The notes under the pieces: model-generated
What the model was told of the DNA's origin: nothing
The model's input: only the letters and a program-made list of their open reading frames with translations
Databases searched by the model: none
Shown here: positions 46,529 to 56,345 of the stretch, in pieces
How the letters are laid out: each line of letters opens with the position of its first letter
How positions within the stretch are numbered: position 1 is the stretch's first letter
Program-made: the position numbers and the translations under genes
DNA from: an uncultured Planktomarina sp.
GTDB lineage: Bacteria > Pseudomonadota > Alphaproteobacteria > Rhodobacterales > Rhodobacteraceae
DNA length: 64,000 nt
NCBI GenBank assembly: GCA_905182535.1
Contig: CAJJBZ010000004.1
Coordinates: 1-64,000 of the forward strand
Direction: 5' to 3'

Positions 46529-47656
46529 ATGGCTATTGTACAACCGGCTTCGCGGCCGGCTAATCCGCGATTTTCTTCTGGCCCCTGCGCCAAACCCCCC
46601 ACATGGACACATTCCTCTTTGGCAGATGCTTGGCTTGGCCGTTCGCATCGTGCTGCTGGTGGTAAGGCAAAGTTGGCAAATGCAATTCTGCAAACGCGCC
46701 GTGTATTAAATATTCCTGATGACTATAAAGTTGGGATTGTACCCGCCTCTGATACAGGCGCTTTCGAGATGGCTATGTGGTCTATGCTTGGTGAACGTCC
46801 CGCACAAATGGTCGCTTGGGAAAGCTTTGGCGCTGGTTGGGTAAGTGATGTGGTCAAACAACTTAAGATTGAAGCATCTGAGCATGTGGCACCATATGGC
46901 AGTATATTTAATATGGCGACGCTAAATTATGAAAATGACGTGTGCTTCACCTGGAATGGTACAACTTCGGGCGTTTGTTTGGCCTCAGGCGATGTTATCC
47001 CTTCAGATCGCGCTGGGCTGACACTTTGCGACGCAACATCTGCGGCATTCGCGGTGGACCTACCATGGGATAAACTCGATGTGACCACTTTCAGTTGGCA
47101 AAAAGTGCTAGGTAGTGAAGCTGCCCACGGTGTTTTGATTCTTTCTCCACGAGCTGTGGCTCGGCTGGAAAGTTACACCCCAGTTTGGCCAATACCAAAA
47201 ATTTTTCGTCTGACCAAAGGTGGTAAATTAATTAGTGGCATTTTCACGGGTGCAACCATTAACACGCCTTCGATGCTTTGTGTCGAAGATTACTTATTCG
47301 CCCTTGATTGGGCCGAAAATGTGGGGGGGCTCAATGGTCTCATAGCTCGGGCGCGAGCCAATGCACAAGCAGTTTGGGATTTCTGCGCCACCCGTGATTG
47401 GATTGACTTTTTAGCTCAAGCTCCTGATCAAATATCTAATACCAGTGTTTGCCTTACGCTGGACCTAAAGCCAGACCAGGTAAAACAAATGGTTAAGTTA
47501 TTAGACACAGAGGCCGTTGCGTTTGATATAGGTGCCTATCGTGATGCACCTGCAGGACTGCGAATTTGGTGTGGTGCTACGGTTGAAACCACCGATGTCG
47601 AGGCCATGTTGCCTTGGCTGGAGTGGGCCTACCAAACTGAGTTGAGCGCCCAGTAA
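46529..47656 (+). CDS. serC: Phosphoserine aminotransferase
   Basis: The 375-residue class V-related PLP transaminase converts 3-phosphohydroxypyruvate to phosphoserine. The PLP Lys is in TTFSWQKVLGSEAAHG; other family patterns are FSSGPCAKPPTW at the N-terminus and FTWNGTTSGVC. The start is ATG 46529 with GAGAGGA upstream; the in-frame stretch from 46430 belongs to the leader. The alphaproteobacterial SerC form has this N-terminal SGPC signature. serA follows after 59 bases, forming a serC-serA operon. Confidence 0.95.
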   Translation: MAIVQPASRPANPRFSSGPCAKPPTWTHSSLADAWLGRSHRAAGGKAKLANAILQTRRVLNIPDDYKVGIVPASDTGAFEMAMWSMLGERPAQMVAWESFGAGWVSDVVKQLKIEASEHVAPYGSIFNMATLNYENDVCFTWNGTTSGVCLASGDVIPSDRAGLTLCDATSAAFAVDLPWDKLDVTTFSWQKVLGSEAAHGVLILSPRAVARLESYTPVWPIPKIFRLTKGGKLISGIFTGATINTPSMLCVEDYLFALDWAENVGGLNGLIARARANAQAVWDFCATRDWIDFLAQAPDQISNTSVCLTLDLKPDQVKQMVKLLDTEAVAFDIGAYRDAPAGLRIWCGATVETTDVEAMLPWLEWAYQTELSAQ

Positions 47657-47715
47657 TCCTAGGTGGGGCCTTTTGTCCTGCTTCTTGACAAATATATTTT
47701 ATAAGGAGTGCCAAC

Positions 47716-49309
47716 ATGGCCCCAAAAGTACTCGTATCTGATAAACTCTCTGAAACAGCTGTTCAAATTTTTCGTGATCGTGGAATTGATGTTGATTTTG
47801 AACCTAGCTTGGGAAAAAATAAAGAAAAACTGCTCGCTGTCATCAGCCAATATGATGGTCTTGCCATACGCTCAGCCACAAAAGCTACTGAGAAGATTAT
47901 CAACGCGGCTTCTAATCTCAAAGTAATAGGCCGGGCTGGTATTGGGATTGATAATATCGACCGTGTAGCTGCCTCGAAGAAAGGTGTGATCGTGATGAAC
48001 ACGCCTTTCGGCAATATGATCACAACCGCGGAGCATGCGATTGCGATGATGTTTGCTTTAGCCCGACAAATCCCTGAGGCAAGTGCTTCAACCCATGCGG
48101 GGAAATGGGAAAAATCCAAGTTTATGGGCGTGGAGCTTACCAGCAAAACTCTTGGCGTGATAGGTGCGGGTAATATTGGTGGTATTGTTTGCGAGCGGGC
48201 CTTAGGCTTGAAAATGAAAGTCGTAGCCTATGATCCATTCCTCTCTGAAGAGCGTGCAGAAAAGCTAGGTGTGGAAAAGGTTGAGCTTGACGCACTGTTT
48301 GTACGCGCTGACTTCATCTCTCTGCACGTCCCTAAAACTGAACAAACCTCAAATATCATCAGCGCTGAAGCCATTGCTAAAATGAAACCTGGCGTACGCA
48401 TCATTAACTGCGCGCGTGGTGGCTTGGTCGATGAAGAGGCTTTGGCAGCGGCTTTGAAAGCTGGTCATGTGGCCGGTGCTGCGCTTGACGTGTTTTCGGT
48501 TGAACCCGCCATCAACAGCCCATTGTTTAACCTGCCTAATGTGATTTGCACGCCGCATTTGGGTGCAGCCACTACTGAAGCTCAGGAGAATGTGGCCATT
48601 CAGGTGGCTGAGCAAATGTCAGATTTCTTACTCACTGGTGCTGTGACCAATGCCTTAAACATGCCATCTGTGACGGCTGAAGAGGCTAAGGTTATGGGTC
48701 CTTGGCTTGGCACTAGCTGGACATCTTGGTGCATTCATTGGTCAAATGACCTCTGAGCCACTCAAAGCGATTAATATCTTGTATGATGGTGCCGTTGCCA
48801 GCATGAACCTCGAAGCGTTGAATTGTAGTGTAGTTGCGGGCATCATGAAAGCTGGGAATCCAGATGTGAATATGGTCAGTGCGCCAGTAATTGCTCAGGA
48901 ACGTGGGATCAAAATTAGTACAACTAATCAAAATAAATCAGGAGTATTCGAAGCCTATATCAAAGTCACTGTGGTTACTGAGACCCGTGAGCGTTCAGTT
49001 GCGGGAACCGTGTTTAGTGATGGAAAGCCACGGTTCATTCAAATCAAAGGTATTAATGTGGATGCTGAAATTGGTCGTCACATGCTTTATACAACTAATG
49101 ATGATGTCCCCGGTATAATCGGTATTCTAGGCTCAATTATGGGGCAAAATGGTGTAAACATTGCTAACTTTACTTTGGGGCGTGCAACTGAAGGCGGCGA
49201 AGCGATTGCAATGCTTTATGTCGATGCTGCTGTTTCTGAATCGGTGTTAGCTGATCTGGCTGCAACAGGTAAGTTCAGTCAAGTAAGTCGCCTGGAGTTT
49301 GATGTTTAA
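47716..49309 (+). pseudogene. serA: D-3-phosphoglycerate dehydrogenase, frame broken once
   Basis: Two frames together give a normal type 1 SerA of about 530 residues. The first frame (47716-48756) has the NAD motif GVIGAGNIGGIVCERAL, catalytic Arg in NCARGGLVDEEALAA and His in CTPHLGAATTEAQ. At about 48707 the frame slips; dropping one T of CTTGG yields PWLALAGHLGAFIGQ, as in relatives. The second frame carries the allosteric domain and a C-terminal ACT domain (TTNDDVPGIIGILGSIMG). SerA is the first step of serine synthesis. A real loss would make the cell need serine, so sequence error is the simpler view. Confidence 0.85.
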
Positions 49310-49782
49310 TAAGACCTTTTCATTTAATTTGTGACATCCATGGAAAACTTACCATGTTAGATGCAACGCGTGAGCTAATTGAAGCGAATGGTGGGCCTTA
49401 GGCTTCCATCGCCTCTTTAAATATTACGCTGATCGTGGACTTGACAACTATGGGCTTTTGGATTGCTAATTCATAAACCTTGCGCAGGCCAGTTTGTTCG
49501 GGCGTATCTAGGATGCGGCTGCCCTCGCCAAGAGTTCTGATGGTGGGGGCTAGTCTGCAGGCATGATCTCTGTACCCTGAGACTAAATAGGGTCTTCCAC
49601 TAATTCTGAAAACTCCATTTTTAGTGCTTAGGTGAGGTTTCAAAGGGTCAAGACTGTTGGTCTACTTTCGCCACACTCAGTTTGGCTGACCATGGAGCGC
49701 GATACTCTTAACAGCTTTGCAACGGCGTTCAGTAAAAGGTTTTTTGGCTTTACGAGCTTCGTTCAAGCATAGGGCTATACGT
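49310..49782. other. 473-base gap after serA without a recognised gene
   Basis: The gap holds a minus-strand frame of 81 codons at 49398-49643 (contains ISGRPYLVSGYRDHA and GSRILDTPEQTGLRK), which has coding-like composition but no family I know. A second minus-strand open stretch in another frame (near 49680-49790, with RRIALCLNEARKAKK) touches the end of rppH. Both could be remnants of one decayed gene. No RNA gene, repeat or clear terminator is seen. Confidence 0.4.
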
Positions 49783-50298
49783 CTAAGAATATCTTGTTGG
49801 GAGTTTATGTCTTCTGATCTTGTTAATTAAAGGTGATTTTGGTCGTTTCGCAGTAAGAACCACCAATGCGTCGAACAAAGCTGCCCCGCCTAGAATAGCA
49901 GCCATCCATTTCCATGCTGAAAATTCTGGTTCTTCGGTGTTGATATTGATATCTGCATCTTCGCCTAAGAAGCGCATCAAAAACCATTTTTGTTTTTGGC
50001 CACGAAATTTACCGTTCCATAACTTTGGGATCAAATCTCCTGGTAATTCGTAAGTTATCCAGTCTTCTGTTTCGGCCATAATCGTCACTTTACTGGCTGG
50101 AATGCCTGTTTCTTCTTCGAGCTCGCGCAAAGCTGCCACGCGGGCATCTTCACCTGGATCAATGCCACCTTGCGGCATCTGCCAGGCATCGGCATAATGC
50201 TCGAGCCTTTTGGCTACAAACACGTAACCAGACTTGTTGATCACCATAACACCCACATTGGGGCGGTGAGGTAGTTTTTCGATGTCGGTTTGCAACAT
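49783..50298 (-). CDS. rppH: RNA pyrophosphohydrolase
   Basis: The 171-residue Nudix hydrolase removes pyrophosphate from 5' ends of mRNA. The Nudix box GGIDPGEDARVAALRELEEETGI is complete (residues about 44-66), and the RppH features RPNVGVMVINKSGYVFVAKR and WFLMRFLGED fit. After WKWMAA the C-terminal 40 residues do not follow the family pattern; a local frameshift or a replaced tail is possible. It follows ctpA by 3 bases. The gap to its left is described separately. Confidence 0.88.
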   Translation of the reverse strand: MLQTDIEKLPHRPNVGVMVINKSGYVFVAKRLEHYADAWQMPQGGIDPGEDARVAALRELEEETGIPASKVTIMAETEDWITYELPGDLIPKLWNGKFRGQKQKWFLMRFLGEDADININTEEPEFSAWKWMAAILGGAALFDALVVLTAKRPKSPLINKIRRHKLPTRYS

Positions 50299-50301
50299 TT
50301 T

Positions 50302-51633
50302 CTATTGTACCGGCTGAATGGCAGAGAGGCCTTTTAGTAGATCGATGGCGTAGGATAGTTGGAAGTCTTCTTTACGCAATTCGGCAGCCTGCTCAGCGAC
50401 GGCGCGTTCGGCCTCTATTAGGGTGCGTTCCGCCTCAGAGATGCTGTCGTTATCAAGGGAGCCACGTAAATCGGCTTCAGTGCGCATTTTCTTTTGCTCC
50501 TCTTCGGGTTCGTCATCTTTGAGCGTACGGCGGGGTTGCTCAACGATAATGTTGGGAGAGACGCCGAGTGCTTGGATTGAGCGACCGGATGGTGTGTAGT
50601 AGCGCGCGGTTGTTAGGCGCATTGCACCATCGCCGGCCAGGGGCATGATGGTTTGCACCGAGCCTTTGCCAAAACTTTTGGTGCCCACAACAATCGCGCG
50701 GCGGTGATCTTGCAACGCGCCGGCTACAATCTCTGAGGCCGAGGCCGAGCCGCCATTAATCAGCACCACAATGGGTTTGCCCTCAGCTAAATCGCCCACT
50801 CTGGCATTCCAGCGATCCCCCGTTGCGGGGTCACGGCCACGGGTAGATACAATTTCACCTTTTTCGAGGAAGGCGTCTGATACCATGATGGCTTGGCTTA
50901 AAAGTCCACCTGGGTTGTTGCGCAGATCAATTACAAAGCCGTTGATGTTATCTATCCCGCCGGCAACCTCAATTTGTTTGGCGATGCCGTCTTTTAGATT
51001 TGGATAGGTTTGATCGTTGAAGGTGCTTACGCGCATCACAATAGTTTTGCCAATTGATTTGTCACGTACCGCGGTAAGCTTAATCGTGTCGCGAATGATG
51101 GTGATGTCAAAGGGTTCAGGTTCCGCCTCGCGCACAATTGTAATCACGATTTCAGAGCCTATAGGACCGCGCATCAATTGCACTGCGGCGTCTAAAGTGA
51201 GGCCTAGTAGCCCTTCACCGTCCACATGGGTGATGAAATCTCCTGGCTCAACACCGGCTTTGGCAGCTGGCGTATCATCGATTGGTGTGATGACTTTTAC
51301 GAAGCCATCTTCTTGGGTTACTTCAATACCCAGACCTCCAAAGGCTCCCCGCGTCTGAATGCGCATATCATCTGCATCATCGGGTGAGAGATAGCTCGAA
51401 TGCGGATCTAGCGAAGTCAACATTCCGTTTATTGCAGCTTCAATTAGTTTTTTATCATCCACATCCTCCACGTATTTGGCGCGGATGCGATCAAAGATAT
51501 CACCAAATAATTCGAGCTGTTGGTAGGTTTTTGCCTGGTCCGTTTCCTTTGCCAAAAGTGGTCCCGCTAATTGCGGAGCGATCACTATTCCCAGCAGTCC
51601 TCCTACTGCAGCTGCAATAAAAAACTTTTTCAT
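50302..51633 (-). CDS. ctpA: C-terminal processing peptidase (S41A, CtpA-type)
   Basis: The 443-residue exported protease has a signal/anchor sequence (MKKFFIAAAVGGLLGIVIAP), a PDZ domain (about 85-165, with GGLGIEVTQEDGFVKVITPI) and the S41 domain. The catalytic Ser is in GGSASASEIVAGAL and the Lys in GTKSFGKGSVQTI. The enzyme trims the C-termini of periplasmic proteins. The start is ATG 51633; the upstream in-frame extension is basic and not signal-like. In relatives an EnvC-like peptidase gene lies between gpmI and ctpA; here it is absent. Confidence 0.93.
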   Translation of the reverse strand: MKKFFIAAAVGGLLGIVIAPQLAGPLLAKETDQAKTYQQLELFGDIFDRIRAKYVEDVDDKKLIEAAINGMLTSLDPHSSYLSPDDADDMRIQTRGAFGGLGIEVTQEDGFVKVITPIDDTPAAKAGVEPGDFITHVDGEGLLGLTLDAAVQLMRGPIGSEIVITIVREAEPEPFDITIIRDTIKLTAVRDKSIGKTIVMRVSTFNDQTYPNLKDGIAKQIEVAGGIDNINGFVIDLRNNPGGLLSQAIMVSDAFLEKGEIVSTRGRDPATGDRWNARVGDLAEGKPIVVLINGGSASASEIVAGALQDHRRAIVVGTKSFGKGSVQTIMPLAGDGAMRLTTARYYTPSGRSIQALGVSPNIIVEQPRRTLKDDEPEEEQKKMRTEADLRGSLDNDSISEAERTLIEAERAVAEQAAELRKEDFQLSYAIDLLKGLSAIQPVQ

Positions 51634-51806
51634 TCCACTATCCTTATTTCGCTGGGGTTTCGACTTAGTTTGCCTGCGTCGCACCTGTTACGCTCTATAA
51701 AGCCTTTATTGCGTCAGCTTTCTAGCCCCTTGTTTGCCAGAGATCATGCTGAAGCGATTAATTTAGTCACGTCTTCGACATGCAGCGTAACATATCGCGC
51801 TTTTGA

Positions 51807-53345
51807 CTAGAAATTGCCCAGAGGTTCCTTTGGGCGTCTGATTAGTGAGACCCCGGTCATTTCGTTTGGTTGGGGTAGCTCCATTAGCTCTAGCAATGTG
51901 GGTGCAAGGTCGGCTAATCGGCCTGAAGATAAACTATAGCCTTCAGGGAGCCCTACACCGATGACTGGGACGAGGTTGGTTGTGTGCGCGGTGTGTGCCC
52001 CCCCCGTCGCAGGATTAATCATCATCTCGCAATTACCGTGATCGGCGGTAACAATCATCGCGCCACCTGCTTTAGCCAACGCGTTCATCACCTTTCCCAG
52101 TCCCTGATCTACTGCTTCACAGGCTGCAATTGCAGCCGTTAGGTTTCCTGTGTGGCCTACCATATCAGGGTTAGCGTAGTTGGTGATGATCAAATCGTAG
52201 CCCGCGGCTATGGCAGTCACAAATTGATCTGTGACTGTGGTTGCCGACATCTCGGGCTGCAAGTCATAAGTAGCAACCTTAGGAGAAGCGGGCATAAAAC
52301 GATCTTCACCTGTGTCAGGCGTTTCAAGGCCACCGTTCATGAAAAATGTAACGTGAGGGTATTTTTCAGTTTCGGCCAGACGAAATTGAGTTTTGTTATG
52401 CTTGGCCACCCACGCGCCCAGAGTGTTTGGAATATCGCGCTTGGGGAAAGCGGATTTGAGATAGGTATCATGCGTTTCAGAATAACACACCATCCCCAAT
52501 TGCGCTGCCAGTTTTGCCCGAGGGGTGCTATCAAACTCTATAAAATCGGGCTGGCATAGTGCTGCAAGGATTTCGCGTGCTCGGTCTGCACGAAAGTTTA
52601 GGCAAAACAAACCGTCTTCAGGTTTCAGTCCTGCGTAATTCCCGATTACGCTTGCAGGAATGAACTCATCAGTCTTGCCGTCTGCATACGCGAGCGCGAT
52701 TACCTCTTGCGGGGTTTTGGCTTTTGGGCCTTTGGCCTGGGCGATGGCAGCGAATGCGGTTTCGACCCGCTCCCAACGGTTATCGCGATCGAAAGCGTAA
52801 TAGCGGCCAATCACTGTGCCAATGCTTGCGCTTACAGGAAGGTTGTCTTGCAAAGTTTTAAAATACCCCTCGGCTGAACTGGGGCTGACATCCCTACCAT
52901 CTGTGATTGCGTGGATTACTACTGGAATATCTAATGCCACTAACATTGTAGTGGTGGCCAGTAGGTGATTGAGATGACCATGCACCCCACCGTCGGAAAT
53001 TATCCCTATAAGATGCGCAGTGCCAGAGGTGTTACGCAAAGTGGTGGCAAAATTTAAGATAGCTGTATTTTTAAAAAAGCTTTTATTTTCAATAGCCAGA
53101 TCAATTTGCCCTAAATCCATTGCGACCACACGACCAGCTCCAATATTAGTGTGGCCCACCTCTGAATTGCCCATTTGTCCAGTCGGCAAGCCTACGTCGG
53201 GTCCATGAGTGATTAAGGCGGCATGAGGGCAACTGGCCACGAGGCGATCAAAGTTAGGTGTATTGGCTAATGCGGGGGCATTTCCTGCCAGCGTTTCACT
53301 CAATCCCCATCCATCCAAAATACAAAGTACAACAGGTTTGGTCAT
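51807..53345 (-). CDS. gpmI: 2,3-bisphosphoglycerate-independent phosphoglycerate mutase
   Basis: The 512-residue alkaline phosphatase-superfamily enzyme interconverts 3- and 2-phosphoglycerate with two Mn ions. The N-terminal metal motif is CILDGWGLSET, the catalytic Ser lies in GQMGNSEVGHTNIGAG, and the C-terminal ligands are in NYANPDMVGHTG and MIVTADHGNCEMM. Length and motifs are normal. It is divergent from imuB and heads the ctpA-rppH group, although 173 bases separate it from ctpA. Confidence 0.95.
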   Translation of the reverse strand: MTKPVVLCILDGWGLSETLAGNAPALANTPNFDRLVASCPHAALITHGPDVGLPTGQMGNSEVGHTNIGAGRVVAMDLGQIDLAIENKSFFKNTAILNFATTLRNTSGTAHLIGIISDGGVHGHLNHLLATTTMLVALDIPVVIHAITDGRDVSPSSAEGYFKTLQDNLPVSASIGTVIGRYYAFDRDNRWERVETAFAAIAQAKGPKAKTPQEVIALAYADGKTDEFIPASVIGNYAGLKPEDGLFCLNFRADRAREILAALCQPDFIEFDSTPRAKLAAQLGMVCYSETHDTYLKSAFPKRDIPNTLGAWVAKHNKTQFRLAETEKYPHVTFFMNGGLETPDTGEDRFMPASPKVATYDLQPEMSATTVTDQFVTAIAAGYDLIITNYANPDMVGHTGNLTAAIAACEAVDQGLGKVMNALAKAGGAMIVTADHGNCEMMINPATGGAHTAHTTNLVPVIGVGLPEGYSLSSGRLADLAPTLLELMELPQPNEMTGVSLIRRPKEPLGNF

Positions 53346-53484
53346 GGGGTTTGCTCCTTATTTTCTTATATCTGTTTAACTGATCTGCAAGTATATTCCA
53401 CCGTTTTGTATTGTTCGGTGGCATGAGACTCGACTCTAAGATTTAGGCTCTATAAAAAGAACATAAAGAGAACATTTACTGTAA

Positions 53485-55141
53485 ATGCTACATCGTCGTA
53501 TTTTATCATTATGGTTTCCTCGGATGGGGGCGGAGCGGCTGTTGCGACAGGGCCGTATGATGGAAGGGCGGCCTTTGGCTGTAGTACGAGATAACGCGCG
53601 GATGCAGGTAATATCATCGCTCTCGCATAATGCTGAGTGCCGAGGCTTGACGCTTGGGCAGCCTCTGCGTGATGCGATGGCGATGTGCCCTGATTTGGTT
53701 CACCCGTTTGCAAAACCCACAGCTTGAAGCACGTTTTTTGACCAGCCTGCGCCGGTGGGCCAGCAAGTTTTCGCCTTGGGTGGCCGAAGAGGTGCCCAAC
53801 GCATTGGTGATTGATCTCACTGGCTGTGCGCATTTGTTTGGTGGGGAAGAGGGAGTGATCGCGCAGGTGGAACTAGATTGCCACAATCTTGGGATCTCGG
53901 TGCATATTGGTGTGGCTGATACAAAAGGTGCTGCCTGGGCTTTGGCGCGTTATGCGGGCCAGCCTTTGGGTTTGAGCCGGACGGGGGATGCGATTGATCA
54001 GGAGGCTCCTGCAACCCGCTCCCGCGCCGCCAAGCGCCATAATTGGGAGCGGGGTGGTCAATTGCCGCGTCTACGTTCAAGCAGAGGTGCATCTGGTCGT
54101 ATTGCGGCGCCGGGATTTACAAGACAAGCGCTGACTGCCCTGCCTGTTGCGGCTTTAAGATTGGAGGAGCATGTGATCGCCTCGCTAAATCGCTTAGGTA
54201 TCCGCCGGGTTGAGGATTTGATGGTCCAACCCCGTGCGGCGATTGCCCGGCGTTTTGGCAAGGGTACAGTCTACCGGATGGATCAGACCTTGGGCGTCGC
54301 CCCTGAGCCTGTAAGCCCTGCGAGGCAATCGATGCATTTTGCCTGCCGGTTAACCTTGCCGGAGCCTATTGGATTGGTGGAGGATATGTTGGCAGCTTTG
54401 GACAACTTGCTGCCACGATTGGCGGTAAGTCTGACCGCGAAGGGCCGTGGTGTGCGGCGATTACGGCTCGAAGCTTATCGTACTGATCAAACGATGCAAT
54501 CGTTAGAGGTTGGGCTGGCCCGTCCTTCTGCAGATGCCGCCCGAATGCGGCCACTTTTAGCAATAAGGCTAGGAGACATCAAAGCAGAATTTGGCATTGA
54601 TGTGCTGCGGGTAGTGGCAGCGCAAACTGAGCCTGTCTATGCCCACCAACATAAGGGTCATATTGAAGTTGGGGCCGCGGTGGTGGCGCAGGTGTCGCAA
54701 AACACGGCGCTTGATGATCTCATTGGCAAGCTGGGTGCGCGGATTGGGCTTGAGGCAATCACGTGTCTGCATCCGGGTGATAGCCATATCCCTGAAAAGG
54801 CCGCCCAAGTGCTTGCGGCGGCTTGGTCGATACCACAGATGGATTGGAGCGCGTCATCATGTGCAAGACCCTTAATACATTTTGAGCCTGAACCTTTATC
54901 CACCTCCAATGGGCCACAGGTGCCGCTACATTTTAAATGGCGAGGGCAACTTCATGAGGTGTGTAAAGTCGAAGGCCCCGAACGAATTGCTCCAGAATGG
55001 TGGCTGGCCGAGCGCGCTTGGCGTAGTGGCACGCGAGATTACTGGCAAGTGGTAACCAAAGCCGGAGACCGGCTTTGGCTTTATTTCGCCCACGGTGGTG
55101 CAATATCAGGCGGTTGGTTTTGCCAAGGTAGGTTTGCCTAG
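53485..55141 (+). pseudogene. imuB: ImuB-type Y-family polymerase-like protein, frame broken once
   Basis: Two frames encode one ImuB-like protein of about 551 residues. The first (53485-53727) starts RILSLWFPRMGAERLL and runs to MAMCPDLV. The second continues with TRLQNPQLEARFLTSLRRWA, the Y-family palm-like DLTGCAHLFGGE, then LNRLGIRRVEDLM and a C-terminal RDYWQVVTKAGDRLWLY. Deleting one T near 53700 gives CPDLVTRLQNPQ, as in relatives. ImuB works with ImuA and DnaE2 in SOS mutagenesis. Neither partner lies next to it here. Confidence 0.8.
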
Positions 55142-55263
55142 TTGGCTCTAGATTTCAGACCAGCCAGGCGGTGTCATGGCGTAAAGTAGAAATTTGTGGG
55201 AACATTTCTGGTCACGATTAAAATAGGGTTGATTAAAGATGGATTTGGCGCAAATCTACTATC

Positions 55264-55608
55264 ATGAATGTTGTAAATATAAGACTCGAATCTCTAGGAA
55301 AAATACCTGAAAAGGTTGCGTTCCAACGCTTAGAACTAGCCCCTATCCTAGTGCTTTATGGCAGTATGGTTGCGGCTGGGGAGTGGCGAGACTATGGAAT
55401 TTCATGCCTAAACGAGGTGGCAGTCTTCTCAATTTTTAAGCGCACAGCTGAAAATCCACTATATCGGATCGAAAAGCGCCCAAAATTACGAAACAAACAG
55501 GGCATGTATGCGGTGATTGGAATGCAGGGCCAGGTTTTGAAACGTGGTAATGATTTGAAGTCAGTTTTAGGTGTGTTAGAGCGCAGACTTTTCCGCACGG
55601 TAGATTGA
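55264..55608 (+). CDS. DUF2794 domain protein
   Basis: The 114-residue protein fits DUF2794, a small alphaproteobacterial family. The shared pattern is FQRLELAPILVLYGSMVAAG, EWRDYGISCLNEVAVFSIFK, and PLYRIEKRPKLRNKQGMYAV, ending with GQVLKRGNDLKSVLGVL. It is soluble, with no signal peptide. Function unknown. It converges on the NlpC/P60 gene with 5 bases between stops. Confidence 0.85.
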   Translation: MNVVNIRLESLGKIPEKVAFQRLELAPILVLYGSMVAAGEWRDYGISCLNEVAVFSIFKRTAENPLYRIEKRPKLRNKQGMYAVIGMQGQVLKRGNDLKSVLGVLERRLFRTVD

Positions 55609-55613
55609 AGCAG

Positions 55614-56345
55614 CTATAGCTGTGTGCGATGGATAATATGCCCGTCTCCAGCATTAGATATACGTTCTATTGTCGTTTTAATTCCTTCAACTCTTACAGA
55701 CATTGCATGGGCATTAGCATGGATCAACTCATCTGTATTAATGGTCAAAGCAACATGGCCTGGCCAAAAAAGTAGCTGTCCTTTTGCCCAAGTCCCCTTA
55801 AAATCTGGGAAAAATTCTTGCTGCGGGCCGGTATCGCCTGGACAGTCATTGCCACAGGCCAGACACGCGGCCTGTATTAGTCCTGAGCAATCGATCCCGG
55901 ATGCAGAATTACCCCCCCAGAGGTAGGGCGCGCCCAAAAACATCATGGCGACTTGGATGGGATCGGTGAAAAATGTACCAATGGGGTAAAGATGTTGATA
56001 CGGGATAAAGCCCTGTGTTGTCTCATAAAATGCCCCACTTTGGGCTGTCACTGTCACTTGGCTACCGAACGGTAGGGATATTTGATCTGTAGATTTCAAA
56101 TCTGGCGCTGCGTAGGCATGGCTGGAAAGAGTGCTTACCCAATGGGACTTAGGTATAGCGGCCTCCAAAGTAGCCGTCTTCACGTAGCCTTGGTAGCCGT
56201 CTTTTTCTGCATGGCCATAGCTCCAATCCGCATCTTCCTTAATCAGATGAAACGCGTCGCCCAGCAGCAGTTGCCTATCGCGTGGACCTTCCGCATAGCG
56301 GCAAAGGTCTGTGAGGCTGGCTCCTATTTGATAGGCAGCCGTCAT
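55614..56345 (-). CDS. NlpC/P60 (C40) cysteine peptidase with SH3-like domain
   Basis: The 243-residue protein has an N-terminal SH3b-like part (about 10-110, with GYQGYVKTATLEAA and GFIPYQHLYP) and a C40 domain (about 125-235). The catalytic Cys lies in GGNSASGIDCSGLIQAAC, His in FWPGHVALTI, and a further His in LIHANAHAMSV. Such enzymes cleave peptidoglycan stem peptides. No signal peptide is visible, so it may act on internalised or recycled muropeptides. Its start overlaps the pepA stop by 4 bases. Confidence 0.88.
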   Translation of the reverse strand: MTAAYQIGASLTDLCRYAEGPRDRQLLLGDAFHLIKEDADWSYGHAEKDGYQGYVKTATLEAAIPKSHWVSTLSSHAYAAPDLKSTDQISLPFGSQVTVTAQSGAFYETTQGFIPYQHLYPIGTFFTDPIQVAMMFLGAPYLWGGNSASGIDCSGLIQAACLACGNDCPGDTGPQQEFFPDFKGTWAKGQLLFWPGHVALTINTDELIHANAHAMSVRVEGIKTTIERISNAGDGHIIHRTQL

